DNA of 64,000 nucleotides, from NCBI RefSeq assembly GCF_008830185.1, contig NZ_WAGX01000008.1:62001-126000 (forward strand). Direction: 5' to 3'. Below are positions 46,138-55,485 of the stretch, one piece after another. Within the stretch, counting starts at the first letter, position 1; each line of letters starts with the position of its first letter. Both the position numbers and the translations under genes were made by a program. A model generated the notes under the pieces. The model made no database searches and was not told the DNA's origin. It worked only from the letters and a program-made list of their open reading frames with translations. This stretch comes from Candidatus Galacturonatibacter soehngenii (GTDB taxonomy: Bacteria > Bacillota > Clostridia > Lachnospirales > Lachnospiraceae).

Positions 46138-47118
46138 ATGAAAACGCAGATACTAACATTATTAAAAGAAGCAGATACTTATATCTCTGGTCAAGATATC
46201 TGTACGCATTTTGGTGTATCAAGAACAGCGGTGTGGAAAGCAATCAATCAATTAAAGAAGGAAGGCTATGTGATAGAAGCGGTTCCCAATAAAGGTTATT
46301 ATTTAAAGACAAGCCCTGATATCATTTCCTATAGTGAAATGAAATCGGTTTTGAACACAAAATGGATTGGTGAAGAATTATATTTCTATGAAGAAATTGA
46401 TTCCACTAACACAAAGGCAAAACAGCTTGCGGAAACAGGAGCGACTTCTGGTACACTGGTGGTTTCGAATATGCAAACTGCTGGAAAAGGAAGAAGGGGA
46501 AGACAATGGGAATCACCTTCAGAGACAGGGATATTTATGACGTTGATTCTAAAACTAGATATGAATCCTTCTAAGGCATCTATGTTAACACTTGTTATGG
46601 CGTTGGCAGTGGTAAAGGCATGTAATGAGGTTACAAAGTCAACCTGCTATATCAAATGGCCAAACGATATTGTGCTAAATAAAAAAAAGATTTGTGGCAT
46701 TCTTACGGAAATGAGTGCAGAAATGGATTATATCAATCATATTGTGATAGGAATCGGAATTAATGCAAATGTTGATTCTTTTCCAGAAGAGTTAAAAGAC
46801 AAAGCGACTTCTCTTAAAATTGAAAATGGTAAAGAAGTAAAGCGTGCCATGTTAATCAATCGTATTATGGTTCATTTTGAACATGAATATGAAATATTTA
46901 TGCACAATGAAAGTATGAAAGCGCAAATAGATGAGTATAATGAATTCTTAATTAACAAAGACAAAGAAGTTACAATTATAGAACCGTCAAATCAATATCA
47001 AGGAATTGCTCTGGGTATTGATGAGATTGGAAAATTGCTTGTGAAAAAAGAGGATGGCAAGATAGAAGCAGTCTATGCAGGTGAGGTCTCGGTTCGAGGC
47101 ATCTATGGATATATATAA
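46138..47118 (+). CDS. birA: Bifunctional biotin-[acetyl-CoA-carboxylase] ligase / biotin repressor
   Basis: The 326-residue protein has an N-terminal winged helix (about 1-60, GVSRTAVWKAINQLKKEGY), the ligase domain with the adenylate-binding loop GKGRRGRQWES (about 115-125) and Y-I-K-W-P-N-D-I, and a small C-terminal SH3-like domain. BirA attaches biotin to carrier proteins and, with the DNA-binding domain, represses biotin genes. ATG 46138 has GGAGG nine bases upstream. Confidence 0.95.
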   Translation: MKTQILTLLKEADTYISGQDICTHFGVSRTAVWKAINQLKKEGYVIEAVPNKGYYLKTSPDIISYSEMKSVLNTKWIGEELYFYEEIDSTNTKAKQLAETGATSGTLVVSNMQTAGKGRRGRQWESPSETGIFMTLILKLDMNPSKASMLTLVMALAVVKACNEVTKSTCYIKWPNDIVLNKKKICGILTEMSAEMDYINHIVIGIGINANVDSFPEELKDKATSLKIENGKEVKRAMLINRIMVHFEHEYEIFMHNESMKAQIDEYNEFLINKDKEVTIIEPSNQYQGIALGIDEIGKLLVKKEDGKIEAVYAGEVSVRGIYGYI

Positions 47119-47135
47119 AGAAGGGATTAATTAAG

Positions 47136-47477
47136 ATGTATCAGGAAAAAGTTATTTTATGTGTATCAAATTCTTACGAGAAAAAATTCTATATTAATGA
47201 AGACTTTGAAACACTACCACAGGGAATAAAAGACGAACTTAAAATTATGTGTGTTTTATTTACAGAAGATGTGGGTGGTATCCTGACTCTTGTATATGAC
47301 GAGGAAGGTAATCTGAATTTAGAGGTTTCATACGAAGAAGATGATATTCTTTATGATGAAATAGGAAGTGGACTTAAAATTAAGGAAATCCAAAGAACAA
47401 AAACGGAATTAATGGAGTCCTTAGAACTTTTTTATAAAGTATTCTTCTTAAATGAAGAGATAAGCGAACTAAGATAA
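47136..47477 (+). CDS. Conserved protein of unknown function (DUF6145-like)
   Basis: The 113-residue acidic protein has no signal peptide or membrane helix. Predicted strands and two helices alternate, with a notable acidic run (SYEEDDILYDEIGSG). It lies 17 bp after birA and 56 bp before coaX and is probably co-transcribed. My tentative family label, DUF6145, comes from memory of the same neighbourhood in Lachnospiraceae and is not certain. No function can be given. Confidence 0.6.
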   Translation: MYQEKVILCVSNSYEKKFYINEDFETLPQGIKDELKIMCVLFTEDVGGILTLVYDEEGNLNLEVSYEEDDILYDEIGSGLKIKEIQRTKTELMESLELFYKVFFLNEEISELR

Positions 47478-47533
47478 TTTTACTACAGTTAGCTTGAATA
47501 GGTTAATTGTTATAGACTTGGAGGAATAGCAAG

Positions 47534-48316
47534 ATGCTGCTAGTAATAGACGTTGGAAATACAAATGTAACACTTGGAATTTTTTCCAAAGAAGAGTTGA
47601 TTGGAAAGTTTCGACTGACAACAAAAATGCCAAGAACATCGGATGAATTCGGAATTGATATTTGTACTCTTTTAGAGCATAGAAATTTTTCCATAAAAGA
47701 TATCGATGATGTTATTATAGCGAGTGTTGTACCAGATATGATGTATTCTCTTACAAGCTCAATTATTAAATATTTTGATATAACACCAATTATTGTGGGG
47801 CCTGGAATAAAAACGGGGATACGACTTACCATGGATAACCCAAAGGAAGTCGGTGCAGATCGAATCGTTGATGCAGTTGCCGCTTATGAATTATACGGTG
47901 GACCAGTTATTATTGTTGATTTTGGTACAGCTACTACGTATGACTTGATTACAAAGGATGGAAGCTTTGGAGCAGGAGTGACTTCACCAGGTATTAGTAC
48001 TTCTGTAAAGGCACTTTGGCAAGAAGCAGCAAAGCTACCAAAGATTGAAATCAAAAAACCAGCAAGTATATTGGCTAGAGAAACGGTTTCTAGTATGCAG
48101 GCAGGAATTGTATATGGATACATTGGTCAAACCGAATATATTATTCGTAAAATGAAAGAAGAAAGTAAAATTGAGGATATAAAGGTAATTGCGACTGGTG
48201 GTTTAGGGAAAATAATTGCAGAAGAAACAGATATGATAGATGTTTACGATCCTAATCTAACACTAAAAGGATTGCAGTGTATTTATAACCGATGTAAAAA
48301 GGTAAATGGGAAGTAA
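47534..48316 (+). CDS. coaX: Type III pantothenate kinase
   Basis: The 260-residue enzyme catalyses the first step of coenzyme A synthesis. It has the ASKHA-fold phosphate loop VIDVGNTN (4-11), the [13 protein letters not shown] motif (about 99-111) and [11 protein letters not shown] (about 122-132). Type III enzymes are not inhibited by CoA and need a monovalent cation. GGAGG precedes the ATG. The gene overlaps the upstream alternative start of the dus gene, which supports one transcript. Confidence 0.95.
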   Translation: MLLVIDVGNTNVTLGIFSKEELIGKFRLTTKMPRTSDEFGIDICTLLEHRNFSIKDIDDVIIASVVPDMMYSLTSSIIKYFDITPIIVGPGIKTGIRLTMDNPKEVGADRIVDAVAAYELYGGPVIIVDFGTATTYDLITKDGSFGAGVTSPGISTSVKALWQEAAKLPKIEIKKPASILARETVSSMQAGIVYGYIGQTEYIIRKMKEESKIEDIKVIATGGLGKIIAEETDMIDVYDPNLTLKGLQCIYNRCKKVNGK

Positions 48317-48320
48317 AAAT

Positions 48321-49280
48321 ATGCTAAAGATTGGAAATGTAGAACTAAAAAACAATTTAATATTAGCACCTATGGCAGGAGTTACGGACCTGCCATTTCG
48401 ATTATTGTGTAAGCAACAAGGAGCTGGACTTTTGTGTATGGAAATGGTTAGTGCAAAGGCCATTTATTACAACAATAAAAATACAGAAGCTTTGATGGAG
48501 ATTCATGAAGAAGAGTGCCCCGTTTCTTTGCAATTATTTGGTTCGGATCCTTATATCATGAGTGAGATAGCAAAAAGAATAGAAGAAAGGCCTTTTAGCA
48601 TATTGGATATCAACATGGGATGTCCAGTCCCCAAGGTAGTAAATAATCAAGAAGGCTCTGCACTTATGAAGGATCCAAAGCTTGTCAAAGAGATAGTAAC
48701 ACAGACTGTAAAAGCAATTAAAAAGCCTGTAACAGTAAAAATAAGAAAAGGCTTTGATGAGAATAACATCAATGCAGTTGAGATAGCTAAAATAATTGAA
48801 GACAGCGGTGCAGCCGCTATTGTAGTTCATGGAAGAACCCGAGAGCAATATTATTCTGGCAAAGCAGATTGGGATATTATACGACAGGTGAAAGAAAAGG
48901 TATCGATTCCTGTCATTGGAAACGGAGATGTGGTTGATCCTCAAAGCGCTCTAAAACTAAAGCAGGAAACTGGCTGTGATGGGATAATGATTGGAAGAGG
49001 TGTAAGAGGAAATCCATGGCTGTTCTCGCAGATAAATGAGTATCTGCAACGAGGAGTGCTAGTAGAACAACCTACGATACAACAGATAAAAGAAATGATT
49101 ATAGAGCATGCAAAGTTACAGGTAAAATACAAAGGAGAATATATTGGAATCCGAGAAATGAGAAAACATACAGCATGGTATACAGCTGGATGTCCTCACA
49201 GTGCAAGGTTAAGAAGCAAAGTCAATGAAATTGAAAATCTAGATTCTCTTGTTTCACTTTTGGATGAGTATTTGGTATAA
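48321..49280 (+). CDS. dusB: tRNA-dihydrouridine synthase (DusB type)
   Basis: The 319-residue flavoenzyme reduces uridines in tRNA D-loops. It has LAPMAGVTDLPFR near the N-terminus, the catalytic-Cys motif NMGCPVPKVV (about 93-102), the FMN-binding residues in V-T-V-K-I-R-K-G and G-N-G-D-V, and GIMIGRGVRGNPW. ATG 48321 has GGGAAG seven bases upstream; ATG 48306, inside coaX, is an alternative. dus genes often sit upstream of greA-lysS in Firmicutes, as here. Confidence 0.93.
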   Translation: MLKIGNVELKNNLILAPMAGVTDLPFRLLCKQQGAGLLCMEMVSAKAIYYNNKNTEALMEIHEEECPVSLQLFGSDPYIMSEIAKRIEERPFSILDINMGCPVPKVVNNQEGSALMKDPKLVKEIVTQTVKAIKKPVTVKIRKGFDENNINAVEIAKIIEDSGAAAIVVHGRTREQYYSGKADWDIIRQVKEKVSIPVIGNGDVVDPQSALKLKQETGCDGIMIGRGVRGNPWLFSQINEYLQRGVLVEQPTIQQIKEMIIEHAKLQVKYKGEYIGIREMRKHTAWYTAGCPHSARLRSKVNEIENLDSLVSLLDEYLV

Positions 49281-49596
49281 AATAAATATGAATCAAGTAT
49301 ACTAGTTTGAGGTTACAGTTAGCCATGCAGAAATGATAATTCAAAATAACTGTGAGTGCTCGCACTCTAAGGAGATTTTGAATTATCATTTCTATAGGGC
49401 GAACGCCCGTCAGCCATAATGTATCAGGCATTATGGCTGGCATGGCTCATAAAGCCAATATGGCAAACATAGCCCACAAAGCCACATATACAATAAGAAT
49501 GTATGGCACAATAAGATGGCAAGTCACAAAAGTAACCAGCATGAATTAAAATGCATTTCGCAATCATGGATTTTGGATAAAAACCACTAGGAAATC
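49281..49596 (+). other. Intergenic region with three successive hairpins, no gene
   Basis: Between dusB and the greA promoter no reading frame looks coding. It contains three adjacent inverted repeats: 49329-49347 with 49375-49393 (19 bp perfect, with gagtg/cactc nested in the loop), gggcg/cgccc at 49397-49408, and cagccataatg/cattatggctg at 49411-49439. GCC/GGC-rich, vaguely repeated sequence follows to about 49520. Confidence 0.6.
49329..49439. repeat. Cluster of three inverted repeats downstream of dusB
   Basis: Stem arms are agaaatgataattcaaaat (49329-49347) with its exact complement at 49375-49393, then a five-base-pair stem, then an 11-bp perfect stem (49411-49421, 49429-49439). None is followed by a long T run, so simple termination does not explain all three. 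Confidence 0.65.
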
Positions 49597-49625
49597 TTGA
49601 CATTAAGAAACCTTTAAGTTATAAT
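49597..49625 (+). promoter_or_regulatory. Consensus promoter of greA-lysS
   Basis: TTGACA (49597-49602) and TATAAT (49620-49625) with a 17-bp spacer, a perfect sigma-A match, about 105 bp before greA. Confidence 0.88.
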
Positions 49626-49730
49626 TCTGTAATTGCGAGCGTTTGGAACTTGAAGTATACGTATAGAAGAAATAATGGATGGGAGAATCCAAATTTATAG
49701 ATATTTAGTACAGGAAGGGTGCAGTGTAAG

Positions 49731-50213
49731 ATGGAAGAAAAGAAAAATTTATTAACTTATGAAGGATTAAGGAAACTAGAGGATGAAATTCAGGATTTGA
49801 AGGTTAACAAAAGAAAAGAAGTTGCTCAAAAGATCAAAGAAGCTAGAGAGCAAGGAGACCTTTCAGAAAATGCTGAATATGACGCGGCTAAGGATGAGCA
49901 AAGAGATATTGAAGCTAGAATTGAAGAAATTGAGAAAATCCTGAAAAATGCTGAAGTAGTTGTTGAAGAAGAAGTTGATTTGGATAAAATTAGCGTGGGT
50001 TGTAAAGTAAGAGTATTAGATTTTGAATATAATGAAGAAATGGAATTCAAAATTGTTGGTTCCACAGAAGCAAATAGTTTACAAGGTAAGATTTCAAATG
50101 AATCCCCAGTGGGTAGAGCGTTACTTGGTGCAAGAAAAGGTGATACTGTAATGGTAGAGACACAAGCTGGAAACTGTGAATACAAAGTGTTAGATATTCA
50201 AAGATCGAACTAA
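49731..50213 (+). CDS. greA: Transcription elongation factor GreA
   Basis: The 160-residue protein has the N-terminal coiled-coil finger with the acidic tip [18 protein letters not shown] (about 40-57) that reaches into the RNA polymerase channel to trigger cleavage of backtracked RNA, and the C-terminal FKBP-like domain ([16 protein letters not shown]). ATG 49731 follows AGGAAGGG by 11 bases; GTG 49719 overlaps that site. It is the first gene of the greA-lysS unit. Confidence 0.95.
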   Translation: MEEKKNLLTYEGLRKLEDEIQDLKVNKRKEVAQKIKEAREQGDLSENAEYDAAKDEQRDIEARIEEIEKILKNAEVVVEEEVDLDKISVGCKVRVLDFEYNEEMEFKIVGSTEANSLQGKISNESPVGRALLGARKGDTVMVETQAGNCEYKVLDIQRSN

Positions 50214-50227
50214 GAGGAGTGAGAATT

Positions 50228-51718
50228 TTGTCAGAACAAAAGAATGTACAGGAACAAGATGTTAACCAGTTAATAAAGGTTCGTCACGAAAAATTAAAGG
50301 AGCTACAAGACAGTGGCAAAAATCCTTTTGAGATTACAAAGTATGATGTAACTGCTCATAGTAGTGATATTATTAATAATTTTGAAGCAATGGAAGGCAA
50401 AGAAGTATCTGTAGCAGGACGTATCATGTCCAAACGAGTTATGGGTAAAGCTTCTTTTTGTAATATTCAAGATTTACCTGGAAATATACAATCCTATGTA
50501 TCTAGAGATAGTATCGGTGAAGAAGCGTATAAAGAATTTAAAAAATATGATATTGGAGATATTATCGGAATCAAAGGTGAAGTTTTTAAAACAAAAACTG
50601 GAGAAGTTTCGATTCATGCATCTGAAGTGACATTATTAACGAAAAGCTTACAAATTCTCCCAGAGAAATTCCATGGTTTGAAGGATACGGATATACGCTA
50701 TAGACAAAGATATGTTGATCTTATTATGAATCGTGAAGTAAAGGAAAGCTTTGTGAAACGTTCTAAGGTCATTCATGCAATTAGAAGTTACTTAGACGGA
50801 GAAAACTTTATTGAAGTAGAGACTCCGATGTTAGTTCAAAATGCCGGCGGAGCAGCGGCAAGACCGTTTGATACACATTTTAATGCATTAGATGAAGATT
50901 TACATTTAAGAATATCGTTAGAGCTTTATTTAAAGAGATTGATTGTAGGTGGTTTGGAAAGAGTCTATGAAATTGGTAGAGTATTTCGTAATGAAGGACT
51001 TGATACCAGACACAACCCTGAATTTACACTGATGGAATTATATCAGGCATATACGGATTATCATGGCATGATGGATTTGACAGAAAAGCTTTATCGTCAT
51101 GTTGCTCAAACGGTTACTGGTTCTTTGGTGCTTACGTATGGAGAACACCAAATTGATTTATCAAAGCCATTTGAACGCCTAACTATGGTAGATGCCGTTA
51201 AGAAATATGCAAATGTAGATTTTACTCAAGTTAAAACAACAGAAGAAGCGAAAGAGTTAGCAAAAAAACATAATATCGAGTTTGAAAATAGACATAAAAG
51301 AGGAGATATATTGAATCTGTTCTTTGAAAAATATGTAGAAGAGCACTTGATTCAACCTACTTTTATTATGGATCACCCAATAGAAATTTCTCCGCTAACA
51401 AAGAAAAAACCAGAAAATCCAGAGTATACAGAACGTTTTGAGTTCTTTATTAATGGCTGGGAAATGGCAAATGCCTATTCAGAGTTAAATGATCCGATTG
51501 ATCAAAGAGAGCGATTTGAGGCTCAGGAAGAATTAAAGGCACAAGGCGATGATGAGGCAAATAGCATTGATGAAGATTTCTTGAATGCATTATGTGTGGG
51601 AATGCCTCCTACGGGTGGAATTGGATTTGGGATTGACCGAATGGTTATGATTATGACAAATTCTCCTGCGATTCGTGATGTTTTGTTGTTCCCAACGATG
51701 AAGTCAAAAGATATCTAA
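50228..51718 (+). CDS. lysS: Lysyl-tRNA synthetase (class II), 3' end supplied by an integrated element
   Basis: The 496-residue enzyme has the N-terminal OB-fold anticodon domain and the class II core with motif 2 ([17 protein letters not shown]) and motif 3 ([11 protein letters not shown]). Start TTG 50228 is preceded by GAGGAG eight bases upstream; GTG 50219 overlaps it. The final codons after FPTMK come from the left end of the element inserted at 51689-51702: the current ending is SKDI, while the displaced native ending, found at 59143-59172, reads SVKE. The reading frame is restored, so the enzyme should remain active. Confidence 0.95.
   Translation: MSEQKNVQEQDVNQLIKVRHEKLKELQDSGKNPFEITKYDVTAHSSDIINNFEAMEGKEVSVAGRIMSKRVMGKASFCNIQDLPGNIQSYVSRDSIGEEAYKEFKKYDIGDIIGIKGEVFKTKTGEVSIHASEVTLLTKSLQILPEKFHGLKDTDIRYRQRYVDLIMNREVKESFVKRSKVIHAIRSYLDGENFIEVETPMLVQNAGGAAARPFDTHFNALDEDLHLRISLELYLKRLIVGGLERVYEIGRVFRNEGLDTRHNPEFTLMELYQAYTDYHGMMDLTEKLYRHVAQTVTGSLVLTYGEHQIDLSKPFERLTMVDAVKKYANVDFTQVKTTEEAKELAKKHNIEFENRHKRGDILNLFFEKYVEEHLIQPTFIMDHPIEISPLTKKKPENPEYTERFEFFINGWEMANAYSELNDPIDQRERFEAQEELKAQGDDEANSIDEDFLNALCVGMPPTGGIGFGIDRMVMIMTNSPAIRDVLLFPTMKSKDI
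51689..51702. repeat. attL, 14-bp core in the lysS 3' end
   Basis: TTCCCAACGATGAA at 51689-51702 is identical to 59143-59156. It lies in the last codons of lysS (Phe-Pro-Thr-Met-Lys). Confidence 0.85.
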
Positions 51719-51759
51719 AGCTAGGAAAAACAAGAGTATCAGAGAAATGTTATCATAAT

Positions 51760-51777
51760 TTACGACTAATTTACGAC
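51760..51777 (+). repeat. Left-end integrase arm-type repeats
   Basis: TTACGAC occurs at 51760-51766 and 51771-51777, an 11-bp pitch, same orientation as the three copies at the right end. Confidence 0.65.
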
Positions 51778-51812
51778 CAAATAAATAAAGAGAACACGTT
51801 CAACATAAAAAG

Positions 51813-51848
51813 CAGTTAAAATCTATTAGGTTTTAACTGTTTTTTTTT
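51813..51848 (+). terminator. Element-borne terminator downstream of lysS
   Basis: Stem cagttaaaa (51813-51821) with ttttaactg (51831-51839), then nine T. After integration it ends the lysS transcript and isolates the AIPR gene. Confidence 0.88.
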
Positions 51849-51901
51849 GTTTAATAAATTGTCAAAAAATGGTACAATAAAGAAAAAATGAGGTGGTTAT
51901 T

Positions 51902-53671
51902 ATGCAAGAGATAATTAAAAGTGAAATTAAAAAAGTAAAAGATTATTATTTGCAATCTAAGCAGATGAATTTGACTGATGATAGAGCTTTTAGTCATGTT
52001 ATTTTGAATTATTATTTTGGGATGGAGCTTGATGATCAATTAGACTGTGTGACTGACGGTCCAAATGATGGTGGAATAGATTTTTTATATTATGATGAAG
52101 ATGAGAATAAGGTGGTTTTATGTCAAGCTAAATGTACTAGTAAGCTTGATAATAACACTATTATTTCGGAATTAGATAAAATGGCTAGTACTATTAAAAA
52201 TTTTGAAATTGGCAATACTAGTATGTATAACGATAAATTAAAAATAGCATTGCAGAATAGCTTGGATAGGTTACCAGAAGATAGCGCAGGAAATGTGGAA
52301 TATAACTTATTTACAACTGCTGATATTGATGTGAATAGTGCAATCAAAAAAATTGGGAATACAACTCATGCTTTTTCTGTTGATGCTATAGTATTATTAT
52401 CGCAAGAAGATATCGAAAATAAAATTATGGATGTACAAGAAACTTTGCAAATAGTGTTACATGATAAAGTTATAATAGATAAAGCAAATAATTGTCTCGA
52501 GTATGAATCAAATGACTCGAAAGGTATTATGGTTAATGTTCTTTCCTCATCAATTGTAGCGTTATATAATAAATATGCAAGCAAGGGTTTATTTGATTTG
52601 AATATTAGAAAATACATTAAAAATACTCTTGTTGATTCGGGAATAAAAAATACATTAGATAAAGACAGGGCTAATTTTTGGTTTTTGAATAATGGAATTA
52701 TTATTGCTTGTGAGGATTTTGATCCAGATGGAAATACAATAAAATTAGATAGCTTTTCAATTGTTAATGGTGGTCAGACAACAACATTGATTAGTACATA
52801 TAAGAGCAAAGATAATGATGAGTTTTATATTCCTTGCAAGATTATCGCACAAAAGAAGCAAGATGATGATATGTTAGTATTTTTCACTCAAATTGCAGAA
52901 GCTTCTAATTCTCAAAAACCAATATTTGCAAGAGATCTTAAGTCAAATGCACCAGAGATGGTACGTTTTGCAAGGTGGTTGGGGGATTATGGAATATTTT
53001 TGGAAATAAAGCGAGGAATAAGATCTAATAAAAAATATCGTTTTTCTATGAAAAATGATGAATTAGGACAGCTTATTCTATCAATGGTATTTCAGCAACC
53101 AGGAACATCAAGATCTGGTAAAAAAACAATTTTTGAGAAACCAAATGTATATGGGAAAATTTATAAAGTGAATTATGCAAAAGATCAAGAGAAGAAACAA
53201 TTTATTATTGATCTGATTGACTTATATGAGAGATATTCTCAAATAGAGGAAAAATTAAAAAAATCGGATGAGCTGACAGAAATGCAAATGGAAGTACTAA
53301 AAAATGGAAAGCAAATTATGTTTGCTATTTTTGGTACATTATACAGAATTGAGAATGGAGATATAACAGAGCAAGAAATAAAAAAAGAGCCACAAGTTGT
53401 AAAAAATGTTGGATTTACTTATGGTGGGTTTATCTCCAATTATAAGAAAGACGATCTTAATGAAAAGATTGAAAATGTCATAAAAGGTGCTCTTTTGATT
53501 ATTTCAGATGGGTATACGGCTGCTTATAAAAATGGATTGACTACAAGTGTGAGCAATTACTTCAAAACAGATTCGAAGTACTATGAAACCATCTTGCCAA
53601 ACTTTATGATGTATATGAGTATGGCAATGGGTAAGGAAATAAAAAATAGCTATGATTTCTTAAAAAGATAG
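51902..53671 (+). CDS. AIPR-family protein (candidate anti-phage effector with nuclease-like N-terminus)
   Basis: The 589-residue protein has an N-terminal restriction-endonuclease-like signature, N-D-G-G-I-D-F (about 55-61) with V-V-L-C-Q-A-K (Q-x-K near 75-77), as in Mrr-type nucleases. The AIPR (abortive infection phage resistance) domain follows, with N-F-W-F-L-N-N-G-I-I-I (about 257-267) and V-N-G-G-Q-T-T (about 288-294). AIPR proteins occur in defence islands. As cargo of an integrated element next to the left end it probably protects the host and so the element. Base composition is more AT-rich than lysS. ATG 51902 follows GAGGTG; GTG 51893 overlaps it. Confidence 0.8.
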   Translation: MQEIIKSEIKKVKDYYLQSKQMNLTDDRAFSHVILNYYFGMELDDQLDCVTDGPNDGGIDFLYYDEDENKVVLCQAKCTSKLDNNTIISELDKMASTIKNFEIGNTSMYNDKLKIALQNSLDRLPEDSAGNVEYNLFTTADIDVNSAIKKIGNTTHAFSVDAIVLLSQEDIENKIMDVQETLQIVLHDKVIIDKANNCLEYESNDSKGIMVNVLSSSIVALYNKYASKGLFDLNIRKYIKNTLVDSGIKNTLDKDRANFWFLNNGIIIACEDFDPDGNTIKLDSFSIVNGGQTTTLISTYKSKDNDEFYIPCKIIAQKKQDDDMLVFFTQIAEASNSQKPIFARDLKSNAPEMVRFARWLGDYGIFLEIKRGIRSNKKYRFSMKNDELGQLILSMVFQQPGTSRSGKKTIFEKPNVYGKIYKVNYAKDQEKKQFIIDLIDLYERYSQIEEKLKKSDELTEMQMEVLKNGKQIMFAIFGTLYRIENGDITEQEIKKEPQVVKNVGFTYGGFISNYKKDDLNEKIENVIKGALLIISDGYTAAYKNGLTTSVSNYFKTDSKYYETILPNFMMYMSMAMGKEIKNSYDFLKR

Positions 53672-53730
53672 CAATATAGTTTAGGTGTTGAAAACACCAA
53701 AAAGGATTTTATGATTAAATAAAAATTAAA

Positions 53731-53771
53731 GGGAGTCGCTTAGATAGATTAAAGCGACAGCCCTTTTTTTT
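53731..53771. terminator. Bidirectional terminator between the AIPR and RHH-repeat genes
   Basis: Stem gggagtcgctt (53731-53741) with aagcgacagccc (53752-53763), a two-base bulge, then nine T. A-rich sequence on the other side gives a weaker T run for the reverse gene. Confidence 0.8.
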
Positions 53772-54361
53772 TACCAAATACCAGTAGTTATTTTTCCGGT
53801 GCTACTTACATAGATATTATCATCGTATTCTGAAAAATGTTCAATTAGGTAGTTACCAATAATTAATGATATAAGTTGATTCGTTTTGATGCCAGTTAAA
53901 TTTGAAATAGATTGTAAACAGTTTGTGAATTGTTCAGAAAGTGGTATGGCATATTGTTTCGTGTTAGGTAATATATCATTATATTGTGTAGCATATTCTA
54001 TATCAAATGAAGCCAGCTTTTCAGCTATGCCAATATGGATAAGGTTGTTTACAACAATATTGGTTTTTGTTTCATAAATTTTTTTAATGTCACAGACACC
54101 GTTATATATGTATTCAGAAACTTTCATAGAATATTGTTTTGGTTTTTTTACTTTACCATAATAATCGGAAGTGCCAAATGTGTCTTTAAATTTGCAATTT
54201 TCGTAATTGTCTTTGAAGCGTGGTTTATCAAATTCAAATGAATGTAATTGTTCAGTTAATAAAAACCGGATTATTGTTTGAATAGGAAGATTTAAAGATG
54301 ATGCGTAACGATTGAGATTGGTAGATGTGTTTAATGAGATCTTAAAATTTAATTTATACAT
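53771..54361 (-). CDS. Protein with three ribbon-helix-helix-like repeats, probable element regulator
   Basis: The 196-residue protein is unknown to me as a family. It contains three similar units of about 40 residues (about 4-42, 76-117 and 136-176), each a short strand (FKIS, SMKV, AIPL) followed by two helices with hydrophobic spacing, ending in LLTEQL, IGIAEKL and IIGNYLI. This resembles tandem ribbon-helix-helix DNA-binding units. It is transcribed opposite to the replication operon, and a 15-bp inverted repeat (54370-54418) covers its own ribosome site, suggesting autoregulation. AAAGGAGT is five bases before the ATG. A repressor or copy-control role is inference. Confidence 0.6.
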   Translation of the reverse strand: MYKLNFKISLNTSTNLNRYASSLNLPIQTIIRFLLTEQLHSFEFDKPRFKDNYENCKFKDTFGTSDYYGKVKKPKQYSMKVSEYIYNGVCDIKKIYETKTNIVVNNLIHIGIAEKLASFDIEYATQYNDILPNTKQYAIPLSEQFTNCLQSISNLTGIKTNQLISLIIGNYLIEHFSEYDDNIYVSSTGKITTGIW

Positions 54362-54369
54362 AAAAAACT

Positions 54370-54418
54370 CCTTTACGTTTTAGTTTGATTATACAAGTAA
54401 CAGACTAAAAAGTAAAGG
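54370..54418. promoter_or_regulatory. 15-bp inverted repeat in the divergent control region
   Basis: cctttacgttttagt (54370-54384) matches the complement of 54404-54418 at 14 of 15 bases. One arm contains the ribosome site of the reverse gene, so it can act as an operator on DNA or a sequestering hairpin in RNA. Confidence 0.55.
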
Positions 54419-54567
54419 ACGTATAAAAAAGTTATATTAGCATCTAAAAAAAAGAACCTGACATGCATTAAAAACAATAATGCTCTACGATTGATGAAAA
54501 ATATGATTAAATATAAGTACAGCAAGCGAGTAAGGTGGGACGCCACCAAAGGAAGGAAAGTATTGTT

Positions 54568-54834
54568 ATGAAATTAGTTGGACTCAATTATACTACAAAT
54601 GCTAATGGTGGTAGAAATACTACATTACAAGTCACAGAGGAGTACAATGCATATTATACTAACAAAGAGACAGGAAGAGGATGCATTGGTGTTAAAGTTG
54701 ATTCGATATATATTGGCGACATTGATTGTTCAGAATTAAAAATTGGTATGGAATTAGATATTCTTTATGACAAAGCTATTACGACAGCAAAAGGAACGTT
54801 TCAACCAATTAAAAGAATTGACATATTGAAGTAG
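54568..54834 (+). CDS. Small element protein of unknown function
   Basis: The 88-residue protein is predicted to be mostly beta strands (KLVGLNYTT, TTLQVTEEYNAYY, IGVKVDSIYIG, ELDILYDK, FQPIKRIDIL), compatible with a small barrel. It lies first in the operon that leads to the FtsK-like and Rep genes, a place where Tn916-like elements carry small proteins of unknown role (orf22/orf23). No family is recognised with confidence. ATG 54568 follows AGGAAGGAAAG; the in-frame GTG 54535 lies in a small hairpin (ggtgg/ccacc) and is unlikely. Confidence 0.6.
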   Translation: MKLVGLNYTTNANGGRNTTLQVTEEYNAYYTNKETGRGCIGVKVDSIYIGDIDCSELKIGMELDILYDKAITTAKGTFQPIKRIDILK

Positions 54835-54902
54835 CTAATAAACATAGCCTGCAAACATATTAATATGTTTGTAGGCGCCTGAAAAGAAATGAGGAATATA
54901 CA

Positions 54903-55484
54903 ATGATAGAAATAATTTTAGTCTTAATCTGTATGATTGGATTGGGTTTGGCAATTGAGAAGATAATACATATGGATTATGATGTGGAAGGTGTTACTTT
55001 AGCGTTAAAGCAAGATGTTAAGAAGTTTGTCAGTGCGGTTTTTAGAGAACCACAGATAAGACATACATTCGATATTACGTTAGCTAATGATATAAAAATG
55101 GTAACAAAACCTTATGCTAAGGCAGGCTTTGAAATACAATTGGGAAACAATTTATTCAGAAATGTACCTGCTGTAGGAATTCGTTTTGTGCCAGATCATG
55201 TTTTAGAAGAAGCAGAATTGCAGGAACTTATTAGATTGTTGCTAATTAAATTTAAGGAGTATATTGGATACTATGGTCTTAATTGGAGAGTGTTTGCAAC
55301 ATATTCAGTGGGAAGTGATTATGCGAATGTGTACATATACTATGCAGAATGGGAATGTGACTTGCATCCGTTTGCAAATGTGTATCGTCAAACAGTACGG
55401 CATAAAATTGATAAGTCTGGTGGGATTTTGCGTGATGAAGAATTAGAAGCAGAGTTAAAACATGTTAATAAAACTGGGATATAG
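54903..55484 (+). CDS. Membrane-anchored element protein of unknown function
   Basis: The 193-residue protein has one N-terminal membrane helix (about 3-18) and a soluble alpha/beta part with FDITLANDIK, a FRNVPAVGIRFVPD segment and WRVFATYSVGSDYANVYIYY. It directly precedes the FtsK-like ATPase gene (one-base gap or a 23-base overlap, depending on the start). In larger elements the FtsK-like coupling protein has an N-terminal membrane part; here that part may be a separate polypeptide. This is inference; I do not recognise a family. GAGG precedes the start. Confidence 0.6.
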   Translation: MIEIILVLICMIGLGLAIEKIIHMDYDVEGVTLALKQDVKKFVSAVFREPQIRHTFDITLANDIKMVTKPYAKAGFEIQLGNNLFRNVPAVGIRFVPDHVLEEAELQELIRLLLIKFKEYIGYYGLNWRVFATYSVGSDYANVYIYYAEWECDLHPFANVYRQTVRHKIDKSGGILRDEELEAELKHVNKTGI

Positions 55485-55485
55485 C

